A stretch of DNA of 15,792 nucleotides from Gammaproteobacteria bacterium RIFCSPHIGHO2_02_FULL_42_13 (GTDB taxonomy: Bacteria; Pseudomonadota; Gammaproteobacteria; UBA12402), in NCBI GenBank assembly GCA_001801405.1, contig MGXQ01000017.1, positions 1 to 15,792 on the forward strand, written 5' to 3'. The notes beneath the pieces were generated by a model. That model ran no database searches. It had not been told where the DNA came from and saw only the letters and a program-made list of their open reading frames with translations. Position numbers and translations under genes: made by a program. Shown one piece after another: positions 7,275 through 14,888 of this stretch. Position 1 is the stretch's first letter. Every line of letters starts with the position of its first letter.

Positions 7275-8966
7275 TCAATCAATATGCTCGGTCCGAAAAT
7301 GCTCTTCGCGTAAAACGCGTCGTAAAATTTTACCCACATTAGACTTTGGCAAAGCCTCGCAAAATTCGAAATGTTTTGGAATTTTATACGAGGTTAATCG
7401 TTCACGACAAAACGCCATCAATATTTCACGGTTCAACGATTTATCTTTGCGAACAATATACGCTTTTATCACTTCGCCTGTTTTTTCACTTGACTCACCA
7501 ATCACTGCAACTTCTAGTATATCTGGGTGTTCCGATAACACTTCTTCAATTTCATTCGGATAGACATTATAACCGGACACAACGATCATATCTTTTTTTC
7601 TATCGACAATAGTGATTAACCCCTCTGCATTCATCTCTGCAATATCACCGGTATGCAACCAACCATCGGACGAAATCACCTGCGCTGTTTCTTCAGGACG
7701 ATTCCAATATCCTTGCATTACTTGCGGCCCCTGAACACATAACTCTCCGGGCTCACCAATCGATAATTCCGCGCCTGTCTGAATATCAATAATTTTAATC
7801 TCGGTGGATGGCAGCGGAAACCCAATACTTTTATTATATTTTTTTATCGTCAACAAATTACATGAAACAGCTGGTGATGCTTCTGTTAATCCATAAGCCT
7901 CAATAATGGGCTTCCCCGTAATTTCATGCCATTTATCCGCAACACTGGAATGAACAGCCATGCCGCCGCCAATCGTCATCTTTAATGTGCTAAAATTTAA
8001 TTTTTTGAAATTTCGATGCCGCAATAATGCTTTAAATAAAGTATTAACGCCGGTAAAAATAGTAAAGTCATGTTTTGATAACTCTCGAATAAATCCCGCA
8101 ATATCCGTCGGATTCATCACTAAAACATTCAACACCCCAATTTTTAAAAATGAAAAACAATTAACTAATAATGAAAAAATATGATACATCGGTAATGCGG
8201 TTATCACGATTTCTTTGCCGGGATCCATGCCCCCCGCTGACATCCAAGCATAACATTGTTCAACGTTCGCAATTATATTACGGTGCGATAACATCGCCCC
8301 TTTAGAAACACCTGTTGTGCCTCCCGTATATTGCAAAAAGGCAAGATCCCCTCCGTTCACATCAACTTTTGCAAACCGCAATCTCTTACCCTGCGAAAGA
8401 GCGCGACGAAAACGAATAATGCCGGCACGCTCATATTTTGGCACCATTTTTTTAATGCGCTTCGTCACAAAATTAATCATTCTGGATTTGATAAAACGAA
8501 ACATGTCGCCCACTTCCGTCACCATCACATGCTCTATATCGGTTTGCGGTAATGCTTTTTCAACCACATGTGCAAAATTCGCCAAGACAAGAATCACTTT
8601 AGCATTTGAATCTTTAATTTGATGCACAACTTCCCGTACGGTATAAAGCGGATTAACATTCACAACGACCAATCCCGCACGCAAAGCACCCAACATCGCA
8701 ACGATATATTGCACAGAATTCGGCATCATAATGGCAAATCTATCACCTTTTTTTAAGTGCACTTTTTGCTGTAAATACGCAGCAAAATCCTTGGATTTCT
8801 TATCTAACTTTTCATAGGTCATTTTAAGACCCATTTGATACAATGCCGGTTTTCGTCGGAATGTTTCAGCCGTCTTTTCAAACAGATCATTGATGGAAGC
8901 AAACGCATCCGGATTAATATGCATGGGCACACACTCAGGATATTTTTGTAACCAGATTTTTTCCAT
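7275..8966 (-). CDS. fadD: Long-chain fatty acid-CoA ligase
   Basis: A 563-residue acyl-CoA synthetase, close to the 561 residues of E. coli FadD. It activates long-chain fatty acids with ATP and CoA, at the inner membrane, for beta-oxidation or lipid synthesis. Family motifs are present in order: the AMP-binding P-loop YTGGTTGVSKGAMLSHRN at about 212-229, IIEAYGLTEASPAVSCN (A5-type motif), GWLHTGDIA near 435, VDRKKDMIVVSGYNVYPNEIEEVL (hinge and FACS-type signature) and, near the end, the catalytic Lys in LPKSNVGKILRRVLR. ATG 8966 has AGGA about 8 nt upstream. It lies 74 bp after the I42 inhibitor gene on the same strand and may be read through from it; I see no terminator between them. Confidence 0.95.
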   Translation of the reverse strand: MEKIWLQKYPECVPMHINPDAFASINDLFEKTAETFRRKPALYQMGLKMTYEKLDKKSKDFAAYLQQKVHLKKGDRFAIMMPNSVQYIVAMLGALRAGLVVVNVNPLYTVREVVHQIKDSNAKVILVLANFAHVVEKALPQTDIEHVMVTEVGDMFRFIKSRMINFVTKRIKKMVPKYERAGIIRFRRALSQGKRLRFAKVDVNGGDLAFLQYTGGTTGVSKGAMLSHRNIIANVEQCYAWMSAGGMDPGKEIVITALPMYHIFSLLVNCFSFLKIGVLNVLVMNPTDIAGFIRELSKHDFTIFTGVNTLFKALLRHRNFKKLNFSTLKMTIGGGMAVHSSVADKWHEITGKPIIEAYGLTEASPAVSCNLLTIKKYNKSIGFPLPSTEIKIIDIQTGAELSIGEPGELCVQGPQVMQGYWNRPEETAQVISSDGWLHTGDIAEMNAEGLITIVDRKKDMIVVSGYNVYPNEIEEVLSEHPDILEVAVIGESSEKTGEVIKAYIVRKDKSLNREILMAFCRERLTSYKIPKHFEFCEALPKSNVGKILRRVLREEHFRTEHID

Positions 8967-9040
8967 ATCTAAAGTCCTATCTAATTTTCATATCATGTCG
9001 ACAACCGAACAAACGTCATCCCAGAATGGCGGATCATAAA

Positions 9041-9436
9041 TTACTGCGTAACAATATTAACGGTTTTCGTTTGAAGATTTTTTGCCGTCCCCGATTTTAA
9101 TTCCCACGAACGCGCATAAACGAATGTCACAGGAATAACATGCGGTGCCTTTAGAGCATGCGTTGGCGCAAACACCCAAATTTCATAACCGCCCGCACCC
9201 ACACGAAGCGTTTTTGGCGCAACATATCGGTGCGATTGTAGCACTAATAAATTACTATCATAAGATTTAATAAACCAAGCATAGCCTGTGGTAGCATTCG
9301 ACGATAATTTAACGGTATAGTTTTGCATATGTTCTATCGGCGGCAACTTCATCGCTTTTTCTTGTGCCGCACCTAATGCAACCACCGTCATCAAACAACC
9401 CATCACTGCAACAAATAATGCTATTTTCTTAATCAC
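9041..9436 (-). CDS. Secreted chagasin-family (MEROPS I42) cysteine-protease inhibitor
   Basis: A 131-residue protein with a signal peptide (MIKKIALFVAVMGC..., probable cleavage near residues 22-25) and one chagasin-like domain. The three loops that block papain-like proteases can be seen: SNATTGYAW (46-54, family NPTTGY), GAGG (80-83, family GxGG) and RSW (109-111, family RPW). The Pro of the last loop is Ser here, and that of the first is Ala. I42 proteins inhibit C1 cysteine proteases such as cathepsins. In a host-associated bacterium the target may be host enzymes, but an endogenous role is equally possible. The start is GTG 9436 with AGGAG just upstream. Only 9 bp separate it from the lpxK stop, so it is very likely in the lpxK operon. 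Confidence 0.88.
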   Translation of the reverse strand: MIKKIALFVAVMGCLMTVVALGAAQEKAMKLPPIEHMQNYTVKLSSNATTGYAWFIKSYDSNLLVLQSHRYVAPKTLRVGAGGYEIWVFAPTHALKAPHVIPVTFVYARSWELKSGTAKNLQTKTVNIVTQ

Positions 9437-9445
9437 ATATTTCTC

Positions 9446-10426
9446 CTATTTAGAACTTATTCTAGCGAGTTGATCACATAATTGCTGCTCTATTGTCGAG
9501 TCAAGCACAGCATAAACTTTTATAAACCAATGTCGATTATCAGCAAAAGAACGACATTTTACAGCATCTTTCTCCGTCATCACAACATTTTCGTTCTCTC
9601 CAACATCAATATCTTCGAATGTAAGTAAATAATGATCAGGAAAAACATGCTCAATAATCGTCAACCCCCATGCGCGCAATTGTTGAAAAAATCGCTCGGG
9701 ATTACCGATGCCGGTTATCGCATGAATAATCTGGCCCTGAAATTGCTTGACATCTTTTCGTTGCTTGCTGTCTGAAACAGCGTAAAATGAGTCATCACTT
9801 TGTAAGCACATATCAATCCCATGATCGACAACAACGTCAACGCTGCGTAAACGTGAGATCGGCTCACGCAATGGCCCTGCCGGTAACAAAAATCCATTTC
9901 CAAACTGACGTTTTGCATCGACAACAACGATTTCAATATCTCTCGCCATCGCATAATGCTGTAATCCATCATCACTAATAATCACATCACATTGAAAATC
10001 ATGAATGAGTTTATCAATCGCTTTTGTGCGTGAACAACACACAACAATAGGCGCATCAATCCGATTGACCATCACCATCGCTTCATCGCCTACCGAGGAC
10101 ACATCACTATCACGCCGCACCACCATCGGTTCATGAATTGGCTTAACACCATAACCACGACTGACGACGCCAACCTTATAGCTTTTTGACTGCCATAATA
10201 CAGCTAATCGAATCACGAGCGGTGTTTTACCGGTTCCGCCGACAGTAATATTTCCCACCACAATAACAGGCACAGAGAAATGCGTAACTTTTTTTATATC
10301 TATTTTATAACAAATACGTCGAATATATATGATCAACCAAAAAATCGCCGCAAATGGAAGCAACAGGCAAGTGATAGGATGAAACCGAGAATTTTGATAC
10401 CACAATCGAAGAATAAAATTATGCAT
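9446..10426 (-). CDS. lpxK: Tetraacyldisaccharide 4'-kinase (lipid A synthesis)
   Basis: A 326-residue inner-membrane kinase that phosphorylates the 4' position of the lipid A disaccharide precursor, the sixth step of the Raetz pathway. An N-terminal hydrophobic helix (about 20-35) is followed by the Walker A motif VVGNITVGGTGKTPLV (56-71). Further family segments are GVVSRGYG, VGDEAMVMV, IISDDGLQHYAMARDIEIVV, GNGFLLPAGPLREP and VVMTEKDAVKC. ATG 10426 gives the family-standard N-terminus. The end of a 77-bp palindromic repeat lies 5 bp before this start, and no good Shine-Dalgarno sequence is visible. Placement after msbA is the standard gammaproteobacterial arrangement. Confidence 0.96.
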   Translation of the reverse strand: MHNFILRLWYQNSRFHPITCLLLPFAAIFWLIIYIRRICYKIDIKKVTHFSVPVIVVGNITVGGTGKTPLVIRLAVLWQSKSYKVGVVSRGYGVKPIHEPMVVRRDSDVSSVGDEAMVMVNRIDAPIVVCCSRTKAIDKLIHDFQCDVIISDDGLQHYAMARDIEIVVVDAKRQFGNGFLLPAGPLREPISRLRSVDVVVDHGIDMCLQSDDSFYAVSDSKQRKDVKQFQGQIIHAITGIGNPERFFQQLRAWGLTIIEHVFPDHYLLTFEDIDVGENENVVMTEKDAVKCRSFADNRHWFIKVYAVLDSTIEQQLCDQLARISSK

Positions 10427-10431
10427 GTGTT

Positions 10432-10508
10432 TTCAACAACTCGGCCGCAAGCGGCCGAGATTGTTTCCTTAATTGATTTCGCCTGCGCGGGAAATCCGCG
10501 CGGACGGC
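10432..10508 (+). repeat. 77-bp dispersed palindromic repeat, copy 2
   Basis: Same orientation as the copy at 3045-3121, with two substitutions (T at 10495 in the second stem, G at 10503). The first hairpin CTCGGCCGC / GCGGCCGAG (10440-10459) is unchanged. The second keeps pairing through a G-U wobble at its loop-closing position (10485-10501). It fills the end of the msbA-lpxK gap and stops 5 bp before the lpxK start codon, so it will be transcribed into the leader of lpxK. Confidence 0.9.
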
Positions 10509-10510
10509 GA

Positions 10511-10581
10511 CCAGAGGGGAGCATTGCATTGCTCCCCTCTGGACTCCCCAGCGCCCTTGTCTCCGCTGCAAGCAGCGGAGA
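10511..10581. repeat. Two further perfect hairpins in the msbA-lpxK gap
   Basis: CCAGAGGGGAGCA (10511-10523) pairs with TGCTCCCCTCTGG (10530-10542) around a 6-nt loop. TCTCCGCTGC (10560-10569) pairs with GCAGCGGAGA (10572-10581) around AA. The second has the same layout as the first stem of the 77-bp repeat (CTCGGCCGC-AA-GCGGCCGAG), with paired differences on both arms. It starts 4 bp after the msbA stop codon. No U tract follows on the minus strand, so these are not typical terminators; they may instead set the msbA/lpxK ratio by processing or stalling. Confidence 0.75.
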
Positions 10582-10585
10582 TTTC

Positions 10586-12337
10586 TTACTTTTTAAACTG
10601 CATTTTATGTAATTTAGCATACTGACCATTTAAGGCTAATAATGCCGCGTGTGTCCCCGATTCGACCAATTCTCCATGATCAATCACCAAAATCATATCC
10701 GCATTTTCAATCGTCGATAATCGATGCGCAATAACAATCGTCGTGCGATTTTTGATAAGCTGATCTAAAGCGGTTTGAATTTCACGCTCTGACTCAGTAT
10801 CCAATGATGACGTGGCTTCGTCTAACACTAAAATAGGTGCGTTTTTCAAAATAGCACGCGCAATCGCAATACGTTGTCGTTGTCCACCGGATAGCAATAC
10901 GCCATTTTCGCCAATTAATGTATTTAACCCATTCGGCAATTGTTCGATAAACTCCCACGCATTCGCTGCTTTTGCGGCCGTAATAATTTCTGATTCTGTC
11001 GCCTCCGCAAATCGACCGTACGCAATATTATGTGCGACAGTATCGTTAAACAAAGTCACGTTTTGCGACACCAACGCAAACTGTCGTCGCAAGGCTTCTA
11101 ATTTAATATCACGAATATCAATTCCATCAATCGCAATCGAACCGTGTTCCACGTTATAAAACCGTTGTAATAGACTGATTAACGTGGTTTTACCGCCCCC
11201 TGAACGACCCACCAGCGCAATACATTGTCCGGGTTGCGTTTTAAAATTAATATTTTGCAAAATCACTTTTTCTGTTAAAGGATAGGTAAAGGTCACTCGA
11301 TCAAAGGCAATCTCGCCTCGCACACGACTGAAAACTTTTGTTCCCTTATCTTCTTCTAGCGGTTGGTCTAACAATTCAAAAACACTTTGCGCACCGGCCA
11401 ATCCTTTTTGAATCGTCGCATTCACTTTTGTAAAGTCTTTTAATGGCTTCAATAGTGCCAACATCGCCGCGATCAGTGAGGCAAAACTACCGGCTGTCAT
11501 AATGCCAGAAAAAGAATTGGAGGTAACAAAATACACGGTAAAAACAATCACCAATGCAGCGAGTAATTGTATGCCCGATACTGTCAATGCCTTCGTTAAG
11601 GTATCTTTCAACTCGCGCCATCGATTTTGACGCACCGCGCGATCAAACTTGCGTATCTCATAATCCTGCCCTCCAAACATGCGTACCACTTTATATCCTT
11701 CCACGGCTTCTTCCGCAATCGTCGTTACCTCTCCCATTTGCGTTTGTAAGCTTATACTGATCCGCCGTAATCGTTTGGTGCTTAACCGCGCAGTTATCGC
11801 AATTAACGGCATTAAAATTAAATATAATAAACTCAATTGCCAGTTCATCATAAACATCACTACCAACAAGCCAATGATCATAAAACCTGATTGCACCAAT
11901 GTCGTAATCGCATCCGCACCCGCATTCGCCACCTGCTCCACATTATAAAGCAATACCGATAAAATCTTGCCCGATGAGGTATTATCATAATAAAAAGCAG
12001 GCAATCTGACCAAATGCGCAAAAAGGTCTTGCCGAAAACGCATGACAACACCACGTGATACACTCTCAATGAAATAATTCCCTACAATATTCGAGATAGC
12101 ACGCAACAAAAACGCGCTGAAAATAAGAAGGGGCAAAAAGTGAATGAACTGCAGATCTCGGGCAATAAAACCTTTATTTAAAATAGGTTTTAATAAGTAA
12201 GTAAATCCTGCATCCACCCCTGCATAAGCCATATTAGCCAATACTGCTATTACAAGAGCCGCCCAATATTGACGAATATAATCGAGTAACCGAAAATATA
12301 ATTTCGAATCAGTTTTTAATGTAATCTTTTCAGACAT
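10586..12337 (-). CDS. msbA: Lipid A / LPS core flippase MsbA (ABC exporter)
   Basis: A 583-residue half-transporter, matching the usual length of about 582. It flips the lipid A-core across the inner membrane as a homodimer. The N-terminal ABC membrane domain (about 20-320, six helices) begins DYIRQYWAALVIAVLANMAYAGVDAGFTYLLKPIL, a very MsbA-like stretch. The C-terminal nucleotide-binding domain has Walker A GRSGGGKTTL (about 376), the Q-loop in FALVSQNVTLFNDTV, the signature LSGGQRQRIAIARA, Walker B ILVLDEATSSLD and the switch His in IVIAHRLSTI. It lies 91 bp after comEC and 159 bp before lpxK on the same strand, the conserved operon order. The ribosome site before ATG 12337 is weak, since the leader there is AT-rich. 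Confidence 0.96.
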   Translation of the reverse strand: MSEKITLKTDSKLYFRLLDYIRQYWAALVIAVLANMAYAGVDAGFTYLLKPILNKGFIARDLQFIHFLPLLIFSAFLLRAISNIVGNYFIESVSRGVVMRFRQDLFAHLVRLPAFYYDNTSSGKILSVLLYNVEQVANAGADAITTLVQSGFMIIGLLVVMFMMNWQLSLLYLILMPLIAITARLSTKRLRRISISLQTQMGEVTTIAEEAVEGYKVVRMFGGQDYEIRKFDRAVRQNRWRELKDTLTKALTVSGIQLLAALVIVFTVYFVTSNSFSGIMTAGSFASLIAAMLALLKPLKDFTKVNATIQKGLAGAQSVFELLDQPLEEDKGTKVFSRVRGEIAFDRVTFTYPLTEKVILQNINFKTQPGQCIALVGRSGGGKTTLISLLQRFYNVEHGSIAIDGIDIRDIKLEALRRQFALVSQNVTLFNDTVAHNIAYGRFAEATESEIITAAKAANAWEFIEQLPNGLNTLIGENGVLLSGGQRQRIAIARAILKNAPILVLDEATSSLDTESEREIQTALDQLIKNRTTIVIAHRLSTIENADMILVIDHGELVESGTHAALLALNGQYAKLHKMQFKK

Positions 12338-12428
12338 ATAAAATTTTATTGTAAATAAAAGGATTGGAAGTTTAACATGATCTTTGGTATTTTTCTCCTT
12401 TATATGCGTCCTGGTTTTTTCATATAAT

Positions 12429-14735
12429 TCAATGAGTTACATCAAAACCCCATAAATGGTGATGCGAAAAACGATATAAATTTAAGTCAGTATATATTTC
12501 AATGGCTCCGCTGTAAGCCGTATCGTACGTTTTTGCACCGACACCCTGATAACGTCGCTTCACTACAACACTCGGAAATCTAAACCGATTCCGATAACCT
12601 ATCGGAAAAAATACATCACTAGGATCCACGGCAAGCACAAATTTCTGAGTAGAGGAAGTAATGCTACCATGATGTGGCGCTACTAAAATTGTACTTTTTA
12701 AATTTTCAGATAACAGTGTTTTCTCCGCTGGTTTTTCGATATCCCCTGTTAATAACACGCGTTGGTTTTTTGCCATCACATGCAAAACACACGAACTATT
12801 ATTCCCTAAATAAATTTTGTTCTGCATCGGCGATAACACCTCAAATTTCACACCATCCCAATTCCACCGTTCTCCACGATGACAATATTGAAAATTGTTC
12901 ACGTCAAAAGGCAACCTCGCACTCGACATGACCTGGCTCACCGGCATCGACAATATAATCGATTGCGCGCCACCAATATGATCATTATCCAGATGACTAA
13001 TCATCAATAGATCGATTGTGGATATATGCATCTGTCTCAAATAAGGAACAACAACAGCGGCACCTGTATCAAAATCTGGGCTCATCTTCGGTCCGGTATC
13101 AAACACCAACACATGATGCTGCGTTTCTACAACCGACGACAATCCCTGCCCCACGTCAAGCAAAGTAAATCGCATATTTCCATATGAAATGTTTTTTGGA
13201 AAAACAAATACTAATGGCAATAAAAAAAATGAAGCCAAATAACGCCCTGAAAATCCCTTTGGCATTAACAGCAAAATAACCGCTAAAACAAGACTAAACA
13301 AAATCCATAAATGCAAAATAGCAAGATGAATTAATAATATATAGTTAAAACGCGCCATAAATTTCAATAAGATCCAAATCAACTGTAAATTTTTTAACGC
13401 GACATAAAACAACCATCGACTCAAGATGCTCGAAAATAATAAACTCACGGCGCCAAACAAAACACAGGGCATAATCACCACTCCAAACCAAGGAACCACA
13501 ATCATATTCGCCAGCACAGACGCCAATGACACTTGCTGAAAAAACCATAGCATCCATGGAAACAAACCCAGCATAATCACCCACTGCACCCTGATCCACT
13601 GCCAGCTAATATGAATGCGTCCTTTCATCGCATAAAAAATCGTACCTACCGCGACAAACGATAACCAAAATCCAACATCCATGACACTCAAGGGATTCAG
13701 AATCAACACCAACAATAACGCATAACAAAACACCGATAAACTTAACGTGATTCGTCGCAACATAAGTGAAAACAAAACGACGCTCAACATGATTAATGCA
13801 CGTTGCGTTTGCACAGGGAAACCTGCCATCGATGCATATATGATCGCAGTAAAAAGACTAAAACAAGACGCGGCCACTTGATCCGGTATCCGCAATGCTA
13901 AAAACGGTATGCACCGCCAAATCCATCGAATAAGAAAAAAAATAAATCCTGCGATCAATCCAATATGTAATCCTGCAATTGCAATTAAATGATTGGTACC
14001 CGTCTGTTGCAAAACAGTCCATTGTTCCGCTGTAACAAATTGCCGCGACCCTACCACTAATGCTGGCAACAATTGCCACAACAACTGATCTTGGGTTAAT
14101 TGAACAATTTTGTTCTGTATTCGTCCGCGCCATCGATTGAGCAGCTGATGATACCGCGCATGATTTAATAAGCGATTATTCTCCGCTGATACCACATAGC
14201 CTGTCGCACCGATCCGATGCGAAAACAAATATGCTTCATAATCAAAGCTGCCGGGATTGGCAAAACCATGGGGACGCTTTAAACGAACGGCCAACGACCA
14301 TTGATCCCCGGGTAATAGATTGGGCGTCGCACCATACCAATTTAATAATACCCGATGGTTATCATGGAATCCATTTAGGGTAGTGATGTGAAATGTAAAT
14401 TTAATCGCATGATCTTTTCTTTCAGGCAATGAAACGATACGCCCCGCAACTTGTAATGTTTTTCCTTCCAAATTTTGCGGCAATATCTGCGAAAGTTGTA
14501 TCGAAACAAACAACAATACCCAAAAAAAACCACCCAGCAATCCCACTAAAAATAATGTCATCTGATGTTTTAAAGTAAGGAAACAATCTCGGCCGCTTGC
14601 GGCCGAGTTGTTGAGAAACAGATGCGCGCATAACACGATTGCCAAGGCAATGATGATATAAATGAAATGAGGCATGACGGAAATAATTAAAATCCCACAC
14701 GCCCCTAATAAAAAGGCAACCGAAAAATAACACAT
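12429..14735 (-). CDS. comEC: ComEC/Rec2 DNA uptake channel
   Basis: A 768-residue inner-membrane protein that carries transforming single-stranded DNA into the cytoplasm. Two N-terminal transmembrane helices (about 5-40) lead to a DUF4131 region. The Competence domain follows, with the signature TGTNHLIAIAGLHIGL near 240-255 and many helices to about 510. The C-terminal metallo-beta-lactamase-like domain starts MRFTLLDVGQGLSSVV (about 521) and keeps the HxDxDH motif in SHLDNDHIGG (about 579), LLTGDIE and VAPHHGS. The length is similar to that of E. coli YcaI. Codons 41-54 (LNNSAASGRDCFLT) are supplied by a dispersed palindromic repeat inserted in frame between the second and third predicted helices. 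All motifs are intact, so the gene is probably functional. GGA lies about 6 nt before ATG 14735. Confidence 0.95.
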   Translation of the reverse strand: MCYFSVAFLLGACGILIISVMPHFIYIIIALAIVLCAHLFLNNSAASGRDCFLTLKHQMTLFLVGLLGGFFWVLLFVSIQLSQILPQNLEGKTLQVAGRIVSLPERKDHAIKFTFHITTLNGFHDNHRVLLNWYGATPNLLPGDQWSLAVRLKRPHGFANPGSFDYEAYLFSHRIGATGYVVSAENNRLLNHARYHQLLNRWRGRIQNKIVQLTQDQLLWQLLPALVVGSRQFVTAEQWTVLQQTGTNHLIAIAGLHIGLIAGFIFFLIRWIWRCIPFLALRIPDQVAASCFSLFTAIIYASMAGFPVQTQRALIMLSVVLFSLMLRRITLSLSVFCYALLLVLILNPLSVMDVGFWLSFVAVGTIFYAMKGRIHISWQWIRVQWVIMLGLFPWMLWFFQQVSLASVLANMIVVPWFGVVIMPCVLFGAVSLLFSSILSRWLFYVALKNLQLIWILLKFMARFNYILLIHLAILHLWILFSLVLAVILLLMPKGFSGRYLASFFLLPLVFVFPKNISYGNMRFTLLDVGQGLSSVVETQHHVLVFDTGPKMSPDFDTGAAVVVPYLRQMHISTIDLLMISHLDNDHIGGAQSIILSMPVSQVMSSARLPFDVNNFQYCHRGERWNWDGVKFEVLSPMQNKIYLGNNSSCVLHVMAKNQRVLLTGDIEKPAEKTLLSENLKSTILVAPHHGSITSSTQKFVLAVDPSDVFFPIGYRNRFRFPSVVVKRRYQGVGAKTYDTAYSGAIEIYTDLNLYRFSHHHLWGFDVTH
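14576..14614 (-). repeat. 39-bp copy of the dispersed palindrome inside comEC
   Basis: These 39 bp are identical to the reverse complement of the first half of the 77-bp repeat at 3045-3121 and 10432-10508, including the hairpin CTCGGCCGC / GCGGCCGAG (14588-14607). The comEC reading frame passes through without a stop and encodes LNNSAASGRDCFLT. The second hairpin of the long copies is absent here. Confidence 0.9.
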
Positions 14736-14840
14736 AAAATGTCCGGCTTCAATTCCAGATAATGTTAGAAAAAATGGGGGGGAAAGAGGTAAAAAGAGAT
14801 TTCAGTATACAGTATATTTTAACAAGATCTATTTATTATC

Positions 14841-14869
14841 TTGATTTCATATCTCCTTTAATTTATGAT
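14841..14869 (+). promoter_or_regulatory. Predicted sigma70 promoter of the zntB-like gene
   Basis: TTGATT (14841-14846) and TATGAT (14864-14869) are separated by exactly 17 bp, close to consensus. Transcription would begin near 14876. The short leader then holds GGAG (14880-14883), 5 nt before ATG 14889. Further upstream, GTATACAGTATA (14806-14817) is a short palindromic stretch that could belong to the divergent comEC control region. Confidence 0.6.
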
Positions 14870-14888
14870 AAAAATCAATGGAGTGATT

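Noticed and set aside
7260..7280. TGATCT-TTTTT-AGATCA as a fadD terminator
   Set aside because: The 6-bp AT-rich stem has its T run in the loop rather than after the stem, so it is unlikely to terminate.
9041..9436. I42 protein as a lipoprotein through VMGC
   Set aside because: The Cys at 14 lies in the middle of the hydrophobic stretch, which continues for about ten more residues; an ordinary signal peptide fits better.
12338..12428. Short leader peptide frames between comEC and msbA (for example MLNFQSFYLQ after AAAGGAG)
   Set aside because: The frames are only about 8-11 codons long with poor spacing, and no attenuator structure is visible; too weak to call.
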